A DNA stretch of 64,000 bases from Arion vulgaris (GCA_020796225.1 CM036771.1:30076703-30140702); one strand, 5' to 3'; shown: positions 22,496-34,130, counted from the stretch's first letter. Translations and numbers: made by a program. Notes: generated from the sequence alone by a model not told the origin.

Positions 22496-22770
22496 GTCGT
22501 TCCATAGTCTTCTTCTTCTTCTTCGAACGCTCCATATGGACCACATGTTAACCACTCTGTGTGATTTGTATGTGATCTGAGAATAAGATAAAATTGTACG
22601 TTGTGCAGTTATGTGCCTACAAGTCGGCCAGCACATCCGATTTCTGCCATGCTTTTTATTTACTAAGGTAGCTTCCCTAGGTCATACATCAGTCGCCTCT
22701 TACGACATGCTTTGGAGGTCCCAGTGGTACTATTCTTTGCTTCCCTTGCAAGCCCTGGCACCAAATAGAC
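22496..22770 (-). mobile_element. SINE, reverse orientation
   Basis: The minus strand carries GCAAAGAATAGTACCACTGG, CATGTCGTAAGAGGCGACTG and the downstream body. It is the same group as 18478 and 41098, and the (GAA) tail is at 22503-22520. Confidence 0.75.
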
Positions 22771-22782
22771 GGAGAGGTCGTT

Positions 22783-23902
22783 CCGGTTTAGCTTCATTCT
22801 CAACCACTCTGGGAAATGTGTCGGTATGATTCCGGTTTAGCTTCATTCTCAACCACTCTGGGAAATGTGTCGGTATGGTTCCGGTTTAGCTTCATTCTCA
22901 ACCACTCTGGGAAATGTGTCGGTATGGTTCCGGTTTAGCTTCATTCTCAACCACTCTGGGAAATGTGTCGTTATGGTTCCGGTTTAGCTTCATTCTCAAC
23001 CACTCTGGGAAATCTGTCGGTATGGTTCCGGTTTAGCTTCATTCTCAACCACTCTGGGAAATGTGTCGGTATGGTTCCGGTTTAGCTTCATTCTCAACCA
23101 CTCTGAGAAATGTGTCCGTATGGTTCCGGTTTAGCTTCATTCTCAACCACTCTGGGAAATGTGTCGGTATGGTTCCGGTTTAGCTTCATTCTCAACCACT
23201 CTGGGAAATGTGTCGGTATGGTTCCGGTTTAGCTTCATTCTCAAACACTCTGGGAAATCTGTCGGTATGGTTCCGGTTTAGCTTCATTCTCAACCACTCT
23301 GGGAAATGTGTCGGTATGGTTCCGGTTTAGCTTCATTCTCAACCACTCTGGGAAATGTGTCGGTATGGTTCCAGTTTAGCTTCATTCTCAACCACTCTGG
23401 GAAATGTGTCGGTATGGTTCCGGTTTAGCTTCATTCTCAACCACTCTGGCAAATGTGTCGGTATGGTTCCGGTTTAGCTTCATTCTCAACCACTGGGAAA
23501 TGTGTCGGTATGGTTCCGGTTTAGCTTCATTCTCAACCACTCTGGGAAATGTGTCCGTATGGTTCCGGTTTAGCTTCATTCTCAACCACTCTGAGAAATG
23601 TGTCCGTATGGTTCCGGTTTAGCTTCATTCTCAACCACTCTGAGAAATGTGTCGGTATGGTTCCGGTTTAGCTTCATTCTCAGCCACTCTGGGAAATCTG
23701 TCGGTATGGTTCCGGTTTAGCTTCATTCTCAACCACTCTGGGAAATGTGTCGGTATGGTTCCGGTTTAGCTTCATTCTCAACCACTCTGGGAAATCTGTC
23801 GGTATGGTTCCGGTTTAGCTTCATTCTCAACCACTCTGGGAAATGTGTCGGTATGGTTCCGGTTTAGCTTCATTCTCAACCACTCTGGGAAATGTGTCGT
23901 TT
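22783..23902 (+). repeat. 49-bp minisatellite, about 23 copies
   Basis: Units contain GGTTTAGCTTCATTCTCAAC, CACTCTGGGAAATGTGTCGG and TATGGTTCC. Variants such as CTGTCGG, TGTCCG and TCTGAGAAA recur in several units, indicating higher-order duplication. Confidence 0.97.
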
Positions 23903-24440
23903 TGTTGTCACCGAGCAATTTGGAGTTTCTACTTTGTATTTTTGGTATTCAGAAGAAGCAGAAACATTTTGACATGGCTTAGCACAGGCAGTCAGGAAGG
24001 TTCGTTTCATCAGGCGCTAGAGCTCAACTTTTGATTTTGAGCTCGGTCAACGTAACCCGCTCGGGTTCTTCCATGTAGAGCAGTTTTGTTAGGCTCTAGA
24101 ACGCAATTTTTTATTTTGTGCTCGTCCAGCACCGCCATTCTCGTTACCTTATCTTGGCCTCTAATACATAGTTAACTGCAGTTTTCCTTTTGCGTCGACA
24201 CGACATATACATGTCGTGAGTTGACGCTTACGACAACTCGTTGTGCCATATCTTTGCTCCGTTTAGCAGTAATTTGTTCTGCATTTTTGTAACTTTAACT
24301 AACTTTAGACGTTGCCAGGAGACGCGTGTGTACGACTTTTCAATGATATTTTGCCCGTCTACATTGCGAACAGGTGACATAGCAGTGTGATTGCAACCAC
24401 CCTCGTTCCCCGCCCTCATTTTCAAACTTCTGATCCTTAG
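23903..24440. other. Unassigned sequence
   Basis: No gene that I recognise. A small near-palindrome, ACGACATATACATGTCGT, sits at about 24200. Confidence 0.4.
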
Positions 24441-24442
24441 TC

Positions 24443-24520
24443 TGTTTCCAGGGCCATCACGGGAAGTTGGGGTACGGTCTTGATCAATACTAGCTCACTG
24501 ACCCTGACGCACCGTTATTA
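24443..24520 (+). mobile_element. Dispersed hAT-associated module
   Basis: CCAGGGCCATCACGGGAAG, GGTCTTGATCAATACTAGCT and TGACCCTGACGCACCGTT match the internal right side of the hAT element (about 5140-5190), and the modules at 27533-27660 (-) and 56041-56130 (+). Confidence 0.65.
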
Positions 24521-24794
24521 CTTTGTTTCACTAAGTCCGAGGCTATAATACAACATATAATAAAAGTACACAAAATAAACCTGTCGCCGTGCAACCTGCT
24601 TCATGAAACGATCGTAACATTCCTATCGTAATAATATTCGTAATGAGGTTCGTTCACATGTGTAATCCCAGTGCCAGTTTATAAGCACTTCAACTCGACA
24701 ATTAAGAAGATTTTTGCATAAATATTTCTAAGTAAGTCAGAATTCTATTTGGATTAAAGTTTCTTTAAGTTTCCTGCTACCATTGAATGACAGT

Positions 24795-24957
24795 AGTCAA
24801 GTAATAACATTACTTCGTCTGTTAATAAGATAGACAATATCAGACACACTAGGTAACATTACTTTCGTCTGTTAATAAGATAGACAATATCAAGACCACA
24901 CTAGGTAACATTACTTTCGTCTGTTAATAAGATAGACAATATCAAGACCACACTAAT
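24795..24957 (+). repeat. ~55-bp tandem repeat, three copies
   Basis: Units contain GGTAACATTACTTTCGTCTG and TTAATAAGATAGACAATATC. Confidence 0.9.
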
Positions 24958-25338
24958 TAACACGGATATAACACAACACTGGTGACTCATCTGGCCCTAG
25001 AACGCTTATTATAGCTCCCATCCCTACGCTTAACGGCAAGAGTGGACATCCAATTCCATCTTCCATCTGGGAATAGACAATAAGATACTTACTTAAGAAT
25101 TTAGTCGTAGCCATCGCTCCAAATATGGTTCCTCTTACATATTTTTGCATTAAGGCTTGCTTTTCTTATCACCAGAGTCCTTCCTCATTCGTACGAGCCT
25201 GACACCGACTCCAGATGTAATTACGCTACATGTATACCGAAAAGTGCTAATACTTCAGAGGTACTAGTAATTTAGATATCTAAATGAGGTCAGACGCAAC
25301 TTCTCCTTTGGGGACTACACACAAGGTGCATGTTCTTT
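24958..25338. other. Unassigned sequence
   Basis: Flank of the mariner-group insertion. No recognisable feature. Confidence 0.35.
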
Positions 25339-25340
25339 TA

Positions 25341-27527
25341 TAGTCTGTCCATTAATTCGTGAGCACGGTTGACATTGATTTTCTCGAAAACTGCCTGTAG
25401 GATATCAGTGATTTTTGCATGCAGCCTTAGAATATCCATGACGCTAAAATAAAGCTAACCAGTAGTCCATAGATGCTACGGATTTTGCACATCGGCGAAT
25501 TCCTTTGATCTTTTATGACAATTGCAAATACGGGGCTCAAATTTTAGATTTTACAGTAATCCCTAGAATTTGTCCATGTCAATTCTATTCATAGGTGTAT
25601 CTCCATATTAACTTGATAGGTCAAGTAATTAAGTATGTTGCCCTTTATGTGCAATCGTGAACTTGGATACAATATGCAACAGTTAGTCCTCCCCTTCAGT
25701 CACCATTAGACCCCATGGTGTCTTAACTTCACCACAAATTGTATGATGGTAGACGCATTTGGATATGGAAATGTATACGTTGCTATTTCTCAGTCTGTAA
25801 TCAAAATATGATTTGTATCATCCCGAATCTGACGATTCCATGAGGTTGATAATTGTTACTGGCTGGACAAATTGTAATCCATCTCGGTGCCAGTACTCGT
25901 CTTCCTCTCGGAGCACATGTTCAACACACTTCTTCCAGAACTGCATGTCTATCATTGAGAGGGACTCACGTGTCAGAACTTTAACATCACACATTTTAAA
26001 CGTCCTGTTCTGTTCGGCAACTTGCCCTTTACTTTAGCCCAGACAAGCTCTATCGGATTGAGGTGAGCATGATATGGAGGTAGTCGCAAAGACGTGTGGC
26101 CGTATTCCGCAATGATTTTGTCAATATGAAACACCTTTGTCTTATTTGTCATCCTCACCAGGTGCAACAACTCGGGTTTCAAATATGTATCATCGAAGCT
26201 GACATTTTCCTTAGCAAGCCAAGTCCTAATTTGATCTTTTGTATTTGATGCAGTTGGTACTTTGTCTTCCGCTGATACTGCGTTGTGATAGGATGCATTA
26301 TCCATTACCAAGCATGATGGTCTGTTTAGAATTGGAAGTAGATCTTTCTCCATCCAGTGCCTGAAAATATGTCCATTCATTTCTGTGTGGTAGTCCCTAC
26401 CGTCGGTACTTTTGATTGGAAAATAAGTCCAGCGTCATGGACAAGACCTTCTTCACTGCTTCCTGCATGTGTTAGTATAATACGCTGGCCTTTGCTGCTT
26501 GGTATTTTTCTTTTCTGTTCACCGTCTACTGATTGCCATTCTTTAGCATTGGTGTGGTGAGCATTGACCCAGGATTCGTCCAAATATACAATATCATAGC
26601 CTTGCCTCCGCCGCTCACGGATCTGCCTCAGGTATTTACTTCGGGCAGCAATTAAATGTGGCTTTTCACAAATAATATTCCTGCCGCCTATAGTTTTTCT
26701 GAAGGTGAAGCCGGCGGCTCTTACAATTTTCCATAGAGTACTTTTAGAAATGTCTATGCTGCAATCTGATTGCAGTTGTAATTTCAGTTTCCTGAGAGTA
26801 ACAAGTTGATTTGTCGCAAACATTTTCAAGAGCTCCCGTCTTATGACATATATATCAAAGTCGTCAATTGTTCTTTTCCTTCCTTGCTTGACATTAGTGC
26901 ACTTTGTGTCCTGTTTAATCCATCGGGAAAAGGATTCTCTATTCAGACCAAGCGCCAGTTGCGTTCGTTTCTCAGGGTTATGAATATCGCAATATAGATG
27001 ACCTGTCTTAGATTCCCTACGGAAGTGTTGGTATAGTAAAACTGTAACCTTCTGCATTGTTATAAATGTGCACTTCAGACTCATTATGAATGTGATATCA
27101 ATGTCAGTTTTGATAAGCCAACAAATATGATACAATAGCTTCATACAAATAGCGAGATACACCTATAACTATACAACGGTATCCAAATTATAACGTCAAT
27201 GCTTTCCGCTTTCAAAGTCGACTGGTTCGGTGCACGGGAATTCCGTGAAATTGTTGTGTACTCACGATATTTCAATGTTACCATAATGTATTTTTAGAAC
27301 AACGCGTCTGTGTACCGTAGATCTGTTACTATTGTGTACAATCCGGTGAGGTTGATTTTAATATAACCTGAAGAAGAAATATTTCAAACTACATCACATT
27401 TTGTTTGAAAAAATATTTCTCTAGCGTCATGGATATTCTAAGGCTGCTTGAAAAAATCACTGAGATCAAACAGGTAGTTTTCGAGAAAATCAATTTCAAA
27501 CGTGCTCACGAATTAATGGACAGACTA
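25341..27527 (-). mobile_element. Tc1/mariner-group transposon with 106-bp terminal inverted repeats
   Basis: The left end 25341-25446 and right end 27422-27527 are inverted copies, over 90 percent identical by eye, starting TAGTCTGTCCATTAATTCGT. Flanking TA dinucleotides at 25339-25340 and 27528-27529 fit TA target duplication. One transposase gene, frameshifted, runs on the minus strand. Only this one copy is present in the window. Confidence 0.93.
25973..27162 (-). pseudogene. DDE transposase, Tc1/mariner group, one frameshift
   Basis: The enzyme would cut and rejoin DNA at the element's ends. Minus-strand reading gives an N-terminal helix-turn-helix-like part (LNRESFSRWIKQ), a KSTLWKIVRAAGFTFRK segment and the first catalytic Asp in VYLDESWVNAHHT. 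The second Asp is in CLVMDNASYHN and the Glu in HLNPIELVWAKVKG. About 83 residues separate the second Asp and the Glu, far more than the 34-41 usual for Tc1 and mariner. The reading frame breaks at about 26377-26400: the upstream frame ends in TGA overlapping an ATG of the next frame, and family-like YHTEMNG continues in the new frame. It is therefore inactive unless the frameshift is bypassed. From memory, the long spacing resembles the DD82E lineage; this needs checking. Confidence 0.88.
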
Positions 27528-27532
27528 TAGCA

Positions 27533-27660
27533 GTCAATGCTAGCGTCAGGGTCAGCTTAAGAACAAAGCTGACCAAGACCCCATTCCGTCTGCCCGTGAC
27601 GGCCCTGGAAACAGATGACTACCAAGCAGTCTGGCTAAGTTTATGGAGATCAAAGAATGA
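27533..27660 (-). mobile_element. Dispersed hAT-associated module, reverse copy
   Basis: GCGTCAGGGTCAGCTTAAG, CCGTGACGGCCCTGGAAACA and GTCTGGCTAAG are the reverse complement of the module at 24443 and of 5045-5190 in the hAT element. It starts 3-10 bases from the mariner target duplication. Confidence 0.65.
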
Positions 27661-27689
27661 GAAGCTAACACTGTACTCAAAAAACGTGT

Positions 27690-28070
27690 ATCAATCAATC
27701 AAGTGCCATGCCTGCCGGCGTAGGCGACCATGTCTCTCCACAACTCTCTCTGCTTGGTGCGTGTAATCAGTTCTGATGTCGATCTTTTGTCGAACCAACA
27801 TCTTCTCCCTTTGTCTTCCAAGATCTATCCTTCTCTGAATTTTACCTGTTGTCACCAAATATTCTAAAACTTGATTGCCGGATTCTTATTCTTTTGATAT
27901 GATAAGGTTTTTTTGTGTGCATGCCTGATTTAAAACCTCATTATTTGTTGTCCTCACTGTCCATGGAATTGTCAGCTTTCTTCTGAAATTAAAATATGCT
28001 GAAATTAAAATTGTCGGACGTAAACATGCAGATACCACACGCTCAGCCCACACTGAAAAATGCTGCACAA
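27690..28070 (-). pseudogene. LINE 3' end fragment
   Basis: Minus-strand pieces include KLTIPWTVRTTNNEVLNQA and VTTGKIQRRIDLGRQREKM, then RHGRLRRQAWH. It is related to 48125-48720 and 60375-60790. Confidence 0.7.
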
Positions 28071-28136
28071 CGCATTGTGTTCTCTGGACTGGATATCATA
28101 TAAACAGCAAGATTAGAGAACAAACGAGGAAGAAGA

Positions 28137-28790
28137 AGAAGGTGCATAAGCAAAGTATCTGCAGGATCTGTAATCCTCCGTGCACCGTCTGCGCAACAGA
28201 AGAAGGTGCATAAGCAAAGTATCTGCAGGATCTGTAGTCCTCCGTGCACCGTCTGCGCAACAGAAGAAGGTGCATAAGCAAAGATCTGCAGGATCTGGTC
28301 CTCGCGCACCGTGTGCGCAACAGAAGAACGTGCATAAGCAAAGTATCTGCAGGATCTGATCCTCCGCACCGTGTGCGCAACAGAAGAAGGTGCATAAGCA
28401 AAGTATCTGCAGGATCTGTAGTCCTCCATGCACCGTGTGCGCAACAGAAGAAGGTGCATAAGCAAAGTATCTGCAGGATCTGTAGTCCTCCATGCACCGT
28501 GTGCGCAACAGAAGAACGTGCATAAGCAAAGTATCTGCAGGATCTGTAATCCTCCGCGCACCGTGTGCGCAACAGAAGAAGGTGCATAAGCAAAGTATCT
28601 GCAGGATCTGTAGTCCTCCATGCACCGTGTGCGCAACAGAAGAAGGTGCATAAGCAAAGTATCTGCAGGATCTGTAGTCCTCCGTGCACCGTGTGCGCAA
28701 CAGAAGAAGGTGCATAAGCAAAGTATCTGCAGGATCTGTAGTCTTCCGTGCACCGTGTGCGCAACAGAAGAAGGTGCACCGTGTGCGCAA
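28137..28790 (+). repeat. 64-bp minisatellite, about 10 copies
   Basis: Units contain AACAGAAGAAGGTGCATAAG, CAAAGTATCTGCAGGATCTG and TCCTCCATGCACCGTGTGCG. Two units are shortened (near 28290 and 28365). Frames on both strands remain open in places, but the pattern is not protein-like. Confidence 0.96.
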
Positions 28791-28799
28791 CGATTTTTG

Positions 28800-29310
28800 A
28801 GAATGAGGCGGGAGGAGAGGGTAAGGGGCAATCGGGTCTCGAACCACGGAACCTCTACGTGATAACTAGCTTAGAATGTTATTAACTTCGAGATCGGTAA
28901 CCCAACACATTTACATACCATGTGACATAATGATGAATATGATGATAGGCTCTTGTTTTCTTTGACATCAGAATTAAATGACTGCTGTAGTCAACATAAC
29001 AGTTGTTGTTTTTACTTCTCAGTGTGTTTCTTTCATACACAACTGAAGATGGTTCGAAGTTAGAATAATTTTCTGTCAGATAAAAATAACACTTCAACTG
29101 GGGATTTCGAATCTATGACATCTCGTCTATGAAACAAATGTACTAGCAACTGGACTACATCAGTTCTCCTACTCTAACTGTATCAAAGAGAGCTTGTGAT
29201 AACACAAAATGAACATTATTACAGGCGAAGATTCAAATCTATCGAGCCTATGTGAAGCTTATTCATCACGGGTGATGATGACCACCATTTGTCATCCAAG
29301 AGAAAGTAGA
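28800..29310. mobile_element. SINE-like remnants with pol III B-box motifs
   Basis: Minus-strand GTGGTTCGAGACCCGAT at about 28830-28848 is B-box-like. Others are diverged (AGATTCGAAATCCCC near 29100). No full tRNA fold was found. Confidence 0.4.
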
Positions 29311-29314
29311 TGCA

Positions 29315-29745
29315 TTATGTTTGTCTGTGTGTGTGTAGATGACTAGTGAGACCGATGCGGCCTTGAAATGTTCTTTTGTAATGTGGGCACGGAATATCTT
29401 CACTTGTGGTGAGTTCTACTGCCTTTCTTGTTTGTCGTGTCTGCTCTATCCGTGCAGCTCTACCTGCCTCGCAGGCTGAAGAACCTTGTCGAAGAAGTTT
29501 GCGCCGTACTGATCTGTCTTGAGCAACATTCTCCCAATTGTCGACATCTATACCAAGGGATTTCATTCGAGTTTTTTAGTGTGTCTTTGAATCTCCTTTT
29601 TTGACCACCCTGTGAGCGTTTACCGCTACGCAGCTCACCATACAAGATTCTTTTTTGGGTATTCTACAAAACGGCATTCGAGGCATATGTCCTGTCCATC
29701 GTGCCTGGGACTGCATCAAGATTGTGTAGATACCTATGTAAGATA
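29315..29745 (-). pseudogene. LINE 3' end with C2H2 finger
   Basis: The minus-strand frame reads MKSLGIDVDNWENVAQDRS, EQTRQTRKAVELTT and CPHYKRTFQGRIGLTSHLHT. The second finger cysteine is changed to Tyr. The preceding frame has GELRSGKRSQGGQKRRFKDT. Confidence 0.82.
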
Positions 29746-29749
29746 AGGT

Positions 29750-31640
29750 AACCTATATCGCCTAGGAAATCGAGGATGTTTTCAAGAGAAAAAGCACACT
29801 TTTGCAGTTTGGGTAGACATCGAAAAAGCGTTTGATACTGTCGGTAAAGAAGGTATAAAACTCAAAACTCCTGATCCTCGGAATAACGGTACAAATGTAC
29901 AAATGCTAGATCAGTACCTAGAGAATAGAACAGCAAGCGTTCAAGTTCAGGGATAAACAAGCATGAGAACCATGCTAAAGGAAGGAGTCTCCCAGTGAGG
30001 AGTGCTCTCACCAACTCTCTTTCTAATCTTTGTCAACGATATAGCTACATGCATACCCTTGCGAATACACTCACCAATGTACGCCGATGATCTGGAAATC
30101 TGGGCGAGGGAGGAATCAATGCCCATTAACGCTGCGAAATTAACACTGCGAAAACCACGTACACTGTGTTCACGCGGAACAACCAGACCCACAAGGTAAA
30201 GCTTAAAATAAACCGGCACGATCTCCAGAAAGACAAAAATCCAACATACCTAGGAGTCACTCTAGACGGAAAGCTCACATGGTGCTCCCAGATGGACAAA
30301 ACTACTTTAAAAGCAAGACAGAGGCTTGTTATGATGAGAAAACGCGCAGTTTCCACGTGGGGAGCAAATAGCAAAATCCTCAATAAGCTCTACTCTGGAA
30401 GAGTGCGACCAGTCCAGGAGTGGCAATGCATCAACACGTAATTCGCCAAAGTGAGCAACACCAAAATCGTACAGCACGCATTATCACCGGAACTATGAAG
30501 TCCACGTCCATTGCGGCGCTTGAAACAATCACAGGTCTCCAACCCATGAAGACCGCAGAGACAGAAAAGTTACCCAACTGGCGTAGAAATTCAAAAGACT
30601 CAACTCCCACCCCATGTATGACAGAATGAACGGATTGGGAAGAGGCAGGTTAAAGAGATCTAGCTTTACGAACAGTGCCAAAGCACTGATCCAAAACGAT
30701 CTAGTCCTAGCCAACTGCAAACCCAGACATACCGGCAACCGACAAGAACCCGCCATCGGAGATCACGATGCCAGAGCTAAGAGAATCAATACCGGGCATA
30801 CAATAAAGTGGCCGCAAGCAAAATGCAAAAGGAGAGCGATAACAGAAGAATTCATAGCGACAGAGTACTCTCAGAGGACGTGGACACCGACGGATCGGCA
30901 AAGAACGCGATTAGCGATGGTGAAGGAGGAATAGTGCTTAAACTCCCACAGAAAGTGAAGGTCACGAAGTCGATAGTCACAGGAAAGTACGCAAACAACT
31001 ACCGTGCAGAGACAGGGGCATTAAGAAGAGCCGCTGAGATGATCCTAGAGAGAAGCAGCGCCTCATATAACAAAGTAGTGATATTCACGGACGCCCTGTC
31101 GGCCATCAAGGCACTAAAAAGCTCAACCGACACAGAGCTAAACGAGCTAAAAACGATCCCGGAGTATTAACAAACTCACTCAAACGCAGTCATATAGTGG
31201 ATCCCATCACACTGCAATATAAGCGGAAACGAAGAGACAGGCAAGATAGCAAAGGCAGGGAGGCGACTGCCGCAGACTGATTACGAAATCAGCTACGAGA
31301 AGGCTAAAACAACCATCAAATGGCGATATAGAGAGAAGTGGTCGCAAGACTACCCTCAACATAGCGCCAAAGATGGGTACTATGGACTGTCCCGCAGCAA
31401 ACAAGTTGTCATATTCCGCCTTCGTACCGGCCATAACAGACTCCGGGCCCACCTTTACAACAAAGTTTAAATTGGCACTACTAGCCTGTGTCACTGCGAG
31501 AAGGCGGACATGACGGCAGAGCACCTACTGCAAAACTGTCCAATGCTAGCAGGCGTGAGAAACGAAATCTGGCCGAAAAATGTCGATCTAAATGAGAAGT
31601 TGTACGGAGGACAGAGTCCCTAAAAACAACAGCAGAATTA
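29750..31640 (+). mobile_element. LINE with reverse transcriptase, RNase H and C-terminal knuckle (decayed)
   Basis: In order are WVDIEKAFDTVGKEGIKLK, LKEGVSQ*GVLSPTLFLIF (motif B with a stop), PMYADDLEIWAREE (motif C) and YLGVTLDGKLTW. An RNase H follows: DTDGSAKNAISDGEGG, YRAETGALRRAAEM, VIFTDALSAIKAL and WIPSHCNISGNEE. Then comes CHCEKADMTAEHLLQNCP. It ends in (GA)n at 31649-31694. It has several stops and frameshifts. It belongs to the RNase H-bearing LINE group; the precise clade was not assigned. Confidence 0.85.
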
Positions 31641-31647
31641 AGCAGAG

Positions 31648-31648
<1 letters not shown>

Positions 31649-31696
<48 letters not shown>

Positions 31697-31705
31697 GAGA
31701 GAGAT
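31649..31705 (+). repeat. (GA)n microsatellite, LINE tail
   Basis: GA dinucleotides with one GTGA interruption. Confidence 0.97.
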
Positions 31706-31806
31706 GCCTATGTAATTAGCTCTTTACTATATGGCTCAGAAAAATGAAGGGCCTACTCAAGACACGAGAGGAGATTTAACATCTTTCACCTTTGATGTCT
31801 CTACAA

Positions 31807-32135
31807 GATTATGAACATCGGGTGGTACAACAAGATTATGAACATCGGGTGGTACGATAAGATTACGAACATCGGGTGGTACGATAAGATTATGAACATC
31901 GGGTGGTACAACAAGATTATGAACATCGGGTGGTACAACAAGATTATGAACATCGGGTGGTACAACAAGATTATGAACATCGGGTGGTACGACAAGATTA
32001 TGAACATCGGGTGGTACAACAAGATTATGAACATCGGGTGGTACAACAAGATTATGAACATCAGGTGGTACGACAAGATTATGAACATCAGGTGGTACAA
32101 CAAGATTATGAACATCGGGTGGTACGATAAGATAA
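31807..32135 (+). repeat. 27-bp minisatellite, about 12 copies
   Basis: Unit pieces are AAGATTATGAACATCGGGTG and GTACAAC. Twenty-seven bases are nine codons, giving artefactual frames on both strands. Confidence 0.97.
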
Positions 32136-32399
32136 CCAACTCTGAAATACTGCAACGTGCAAACTTGCATTTCATTACAGGAATGCTCAGCAGTAGAAGC
32201 TAAGATGGATAGGGTAAGTGAGAAGAATGGAGAATAACCGCAAACCTATACGTTGTTCTGTGTACTTTCGGAAGAGAAGAGGTTCTAGTACAGACCACTG
32301 CTCAGATATAAGGATGGCTACATGGCTACAATGAATAACTTTACTATCGGTCCCAACAAATGAGAAAAAACTAGGAACCGTTCAGTTTTCCCCAACTAT

Positions 32400-32905
32400 T
32401 CTTTGGTGACTTACAGGCGGGACAGAAGTCTTAAGGATATGTTGGTACACAGTCACCTCAAGTCCAATATCCAGAGTCATTTTGGCACTGTCCAGTATGG
32501 ACGCCGGCGTTGCAATACGTGTGCCTATGTGATACAGACTCGTACTGTATATTTTCCGTTAGCCACGCTTGTTATTGAAGATGGATTCACATGCGAGTCC
32601 CGAAATATAATATACGCTATCACTTGAATGCGGTGTGCTAAGGCATATATCGGTGAAACAGGCAAAATGCTCAGTGACCGTTTCGACCAACACTTACGCG
32701 ATATACGCCAATGCTCTGTGACCCCTGTAGAAACTCATTTCAATGGAACTGACTATTTGGGTGCTCGCGACGTCCAGGTCACTGCCATTGGATCATGTTC
32801 CTCTGATGATCGTTGTCGATTTGCTCTGAAGAATCGTTTTATTTCTTTATATGGTACCTTGCGTCCTCATGGACTCAACGCTCTACATTCCTATGCTTCA
32901 TAGTA
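32400..32905 (+). pseudogene. Penelope-like element, GIY-YIG endonuclease domain with one premature stop
   Basis: Penelope-like elements encode reverse transcriptase followed by a GIY-YIG nuclease. Here YRRDRSLKDMLVHSHLKSN and a CNTCAYV segment lead into IIYAIT, a stop (TGA at 32625-32627), then in the same frame AKAYIGETGKMLSDRFDQHL. The frame ends at 32901. The IY...YIG spacing and the ETG..L..RF..H run are diagnostic. The polymerase part upstream is missing. Confidence 0.85.
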
Positions 32906-33232
32906 CTTTCTCTTCTCATGCTCTATATTTTATATATGTAGATGTTAATGTATATGAGTCATATGTTTACTTGATTTTGTATTGTTTTTCTTCTTTTCCC
33001 ACTTCTAGTTAGTCTGTATTTATTTCGTTATTTGCTTTTATGCACATATTTTTTATTCATTTGTAACCGTTGTAATGTCAAAGTCTATATGTGGTGTTCT
33101 GTGACATTCCTTACTTTTGTTGTATCATTTGCTTGCTAAAGGCCTTTTTGGTCGAAACGTTGCTGTGTATTGTCATTGTGTGTGTATTTTGTAAAACTAT
33201 AGTACTTTATTACGTGTTCCGCCATTCAACAC
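32906..33232 (+). mobile_element. Penelope-like 3' noncoding region
   Basis: It contains CCTTTTTGGTCGAAACGTTG and ATTACGTGTTCCGCCATTC. The reverse complement of the same region, diverged, is at 41700-41900. Confidence 0.75.
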
Positions 33233-33234
33233 AG

Positions 33235-33640
33235 CTTGAAAAACCGCTGACCGACCAAAATCTAGAAGAGAAGGCTGAAAAACCGCTGACCGCCAAAAAT
33301 CTAGAAGAGAAGGCTGAAAAACCGCTGACAGCCAAAAATCTAGACGAGAAGGTTGAAAAACCGCTGACCGACCATAATCTAGACGAGAAGGCTGAAAAAC
33401 CCTTGACCGACCAAAATCTAGACGAGAAGGCTGAAAAACCCTTGACCGACCAAAATCTAGACGAGAAGGCTGAAAACCGACGACCAAATCTGACGAAGGC
33501 TGAAACCTGACAAAAATCTAGACGAGAAGGCTGAAAAACCTTGACCGACCAAAATCTAGACGAGAAGGCTGAAAACCTTGACCGACCAAAATCTAGACAG
33601 AAGGCTGAAAACCTTGACGACCAAAATCTATTAGAAAAAG
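33235..33640 (+). repeat. 39-bp minisatellite, about 11 copies
   Basis: Unit pieces are AAACCGCTGACCGACCAAAA and TCTAGACGAGAAGGCTG. The last units are shortened. It begins within three bases of the Penelope terminus. Confidence 0.96.
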
Positions 33641-33654
33641 AATACAAATAAAAT

Positions 33655-33845
33655 TCCTACAAAATTACATCGGGGACCCTCATCGGTGCTACGGTGTTCG
33701 TGCACTTTAACTGAGATCTTCCTGTGTAAGAACTAGACATCTTTTGTAAGAACTAGATCTTCCTGTGTAAGATCGTCCATGGCTACTCACCGAAGTGCAA
33801 TGATGATGTTAATATCAATGAATGAATGAATCAATCAATCAATAA
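33655..33845 (+). mobile_element. SINE 3' half with AATC/AATG tail
   Basis: ATTACATCGGGGACCCTCAT, CTGAGATCTTCCTGTGTAAG and GTGCAATGATGAT match 63180-63312. A 35-bp internal duplication is present at 33718-33772. The tail is (AATG)n(AATC)n. Confidence 0.75.
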
Positions 33846-33889
33846 TTTATATCGTTCAAATTTTGAATTAGAGCCTGTTACTTATATCC

Positions 33890-34130
33890 ACTTTATCTGA
33901 GTTTCATTTTGATATGAGACGCACTGTCTGTTGGTAATTGTGATTATGTGTGCGCACCATTTAATTTGTTGTTTTTTAATGAAGCTCAGTACTGATGTCG
34001 TACCAACGTTTTTCATGTCTTCATTTCTAATATGGTGTCTTCTTGAGACTCCCAGCTTTCTTTGTAGACACGTCATCTCTGTTGTGACGGTTCTGAGACA
34101 CGCGATTTATTTTTGTGTTGCTGCAGCAAC
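33890..34130 (-). pseudogene. RTE-like LINE C-terminal fragment
   Basis: Minus-strand CLQRKLGVSRRHHIRNEDMK and GTTSVLSFIKKQQIKWC match the LINE at 44207-47110. Confidence 0.82.

Noticed and set aside
28043..28862. Cysteine-rich 227-262 codon minus frames
   Set aside because: Three overlapping frames read the same 64-bp array; only repeat translation.
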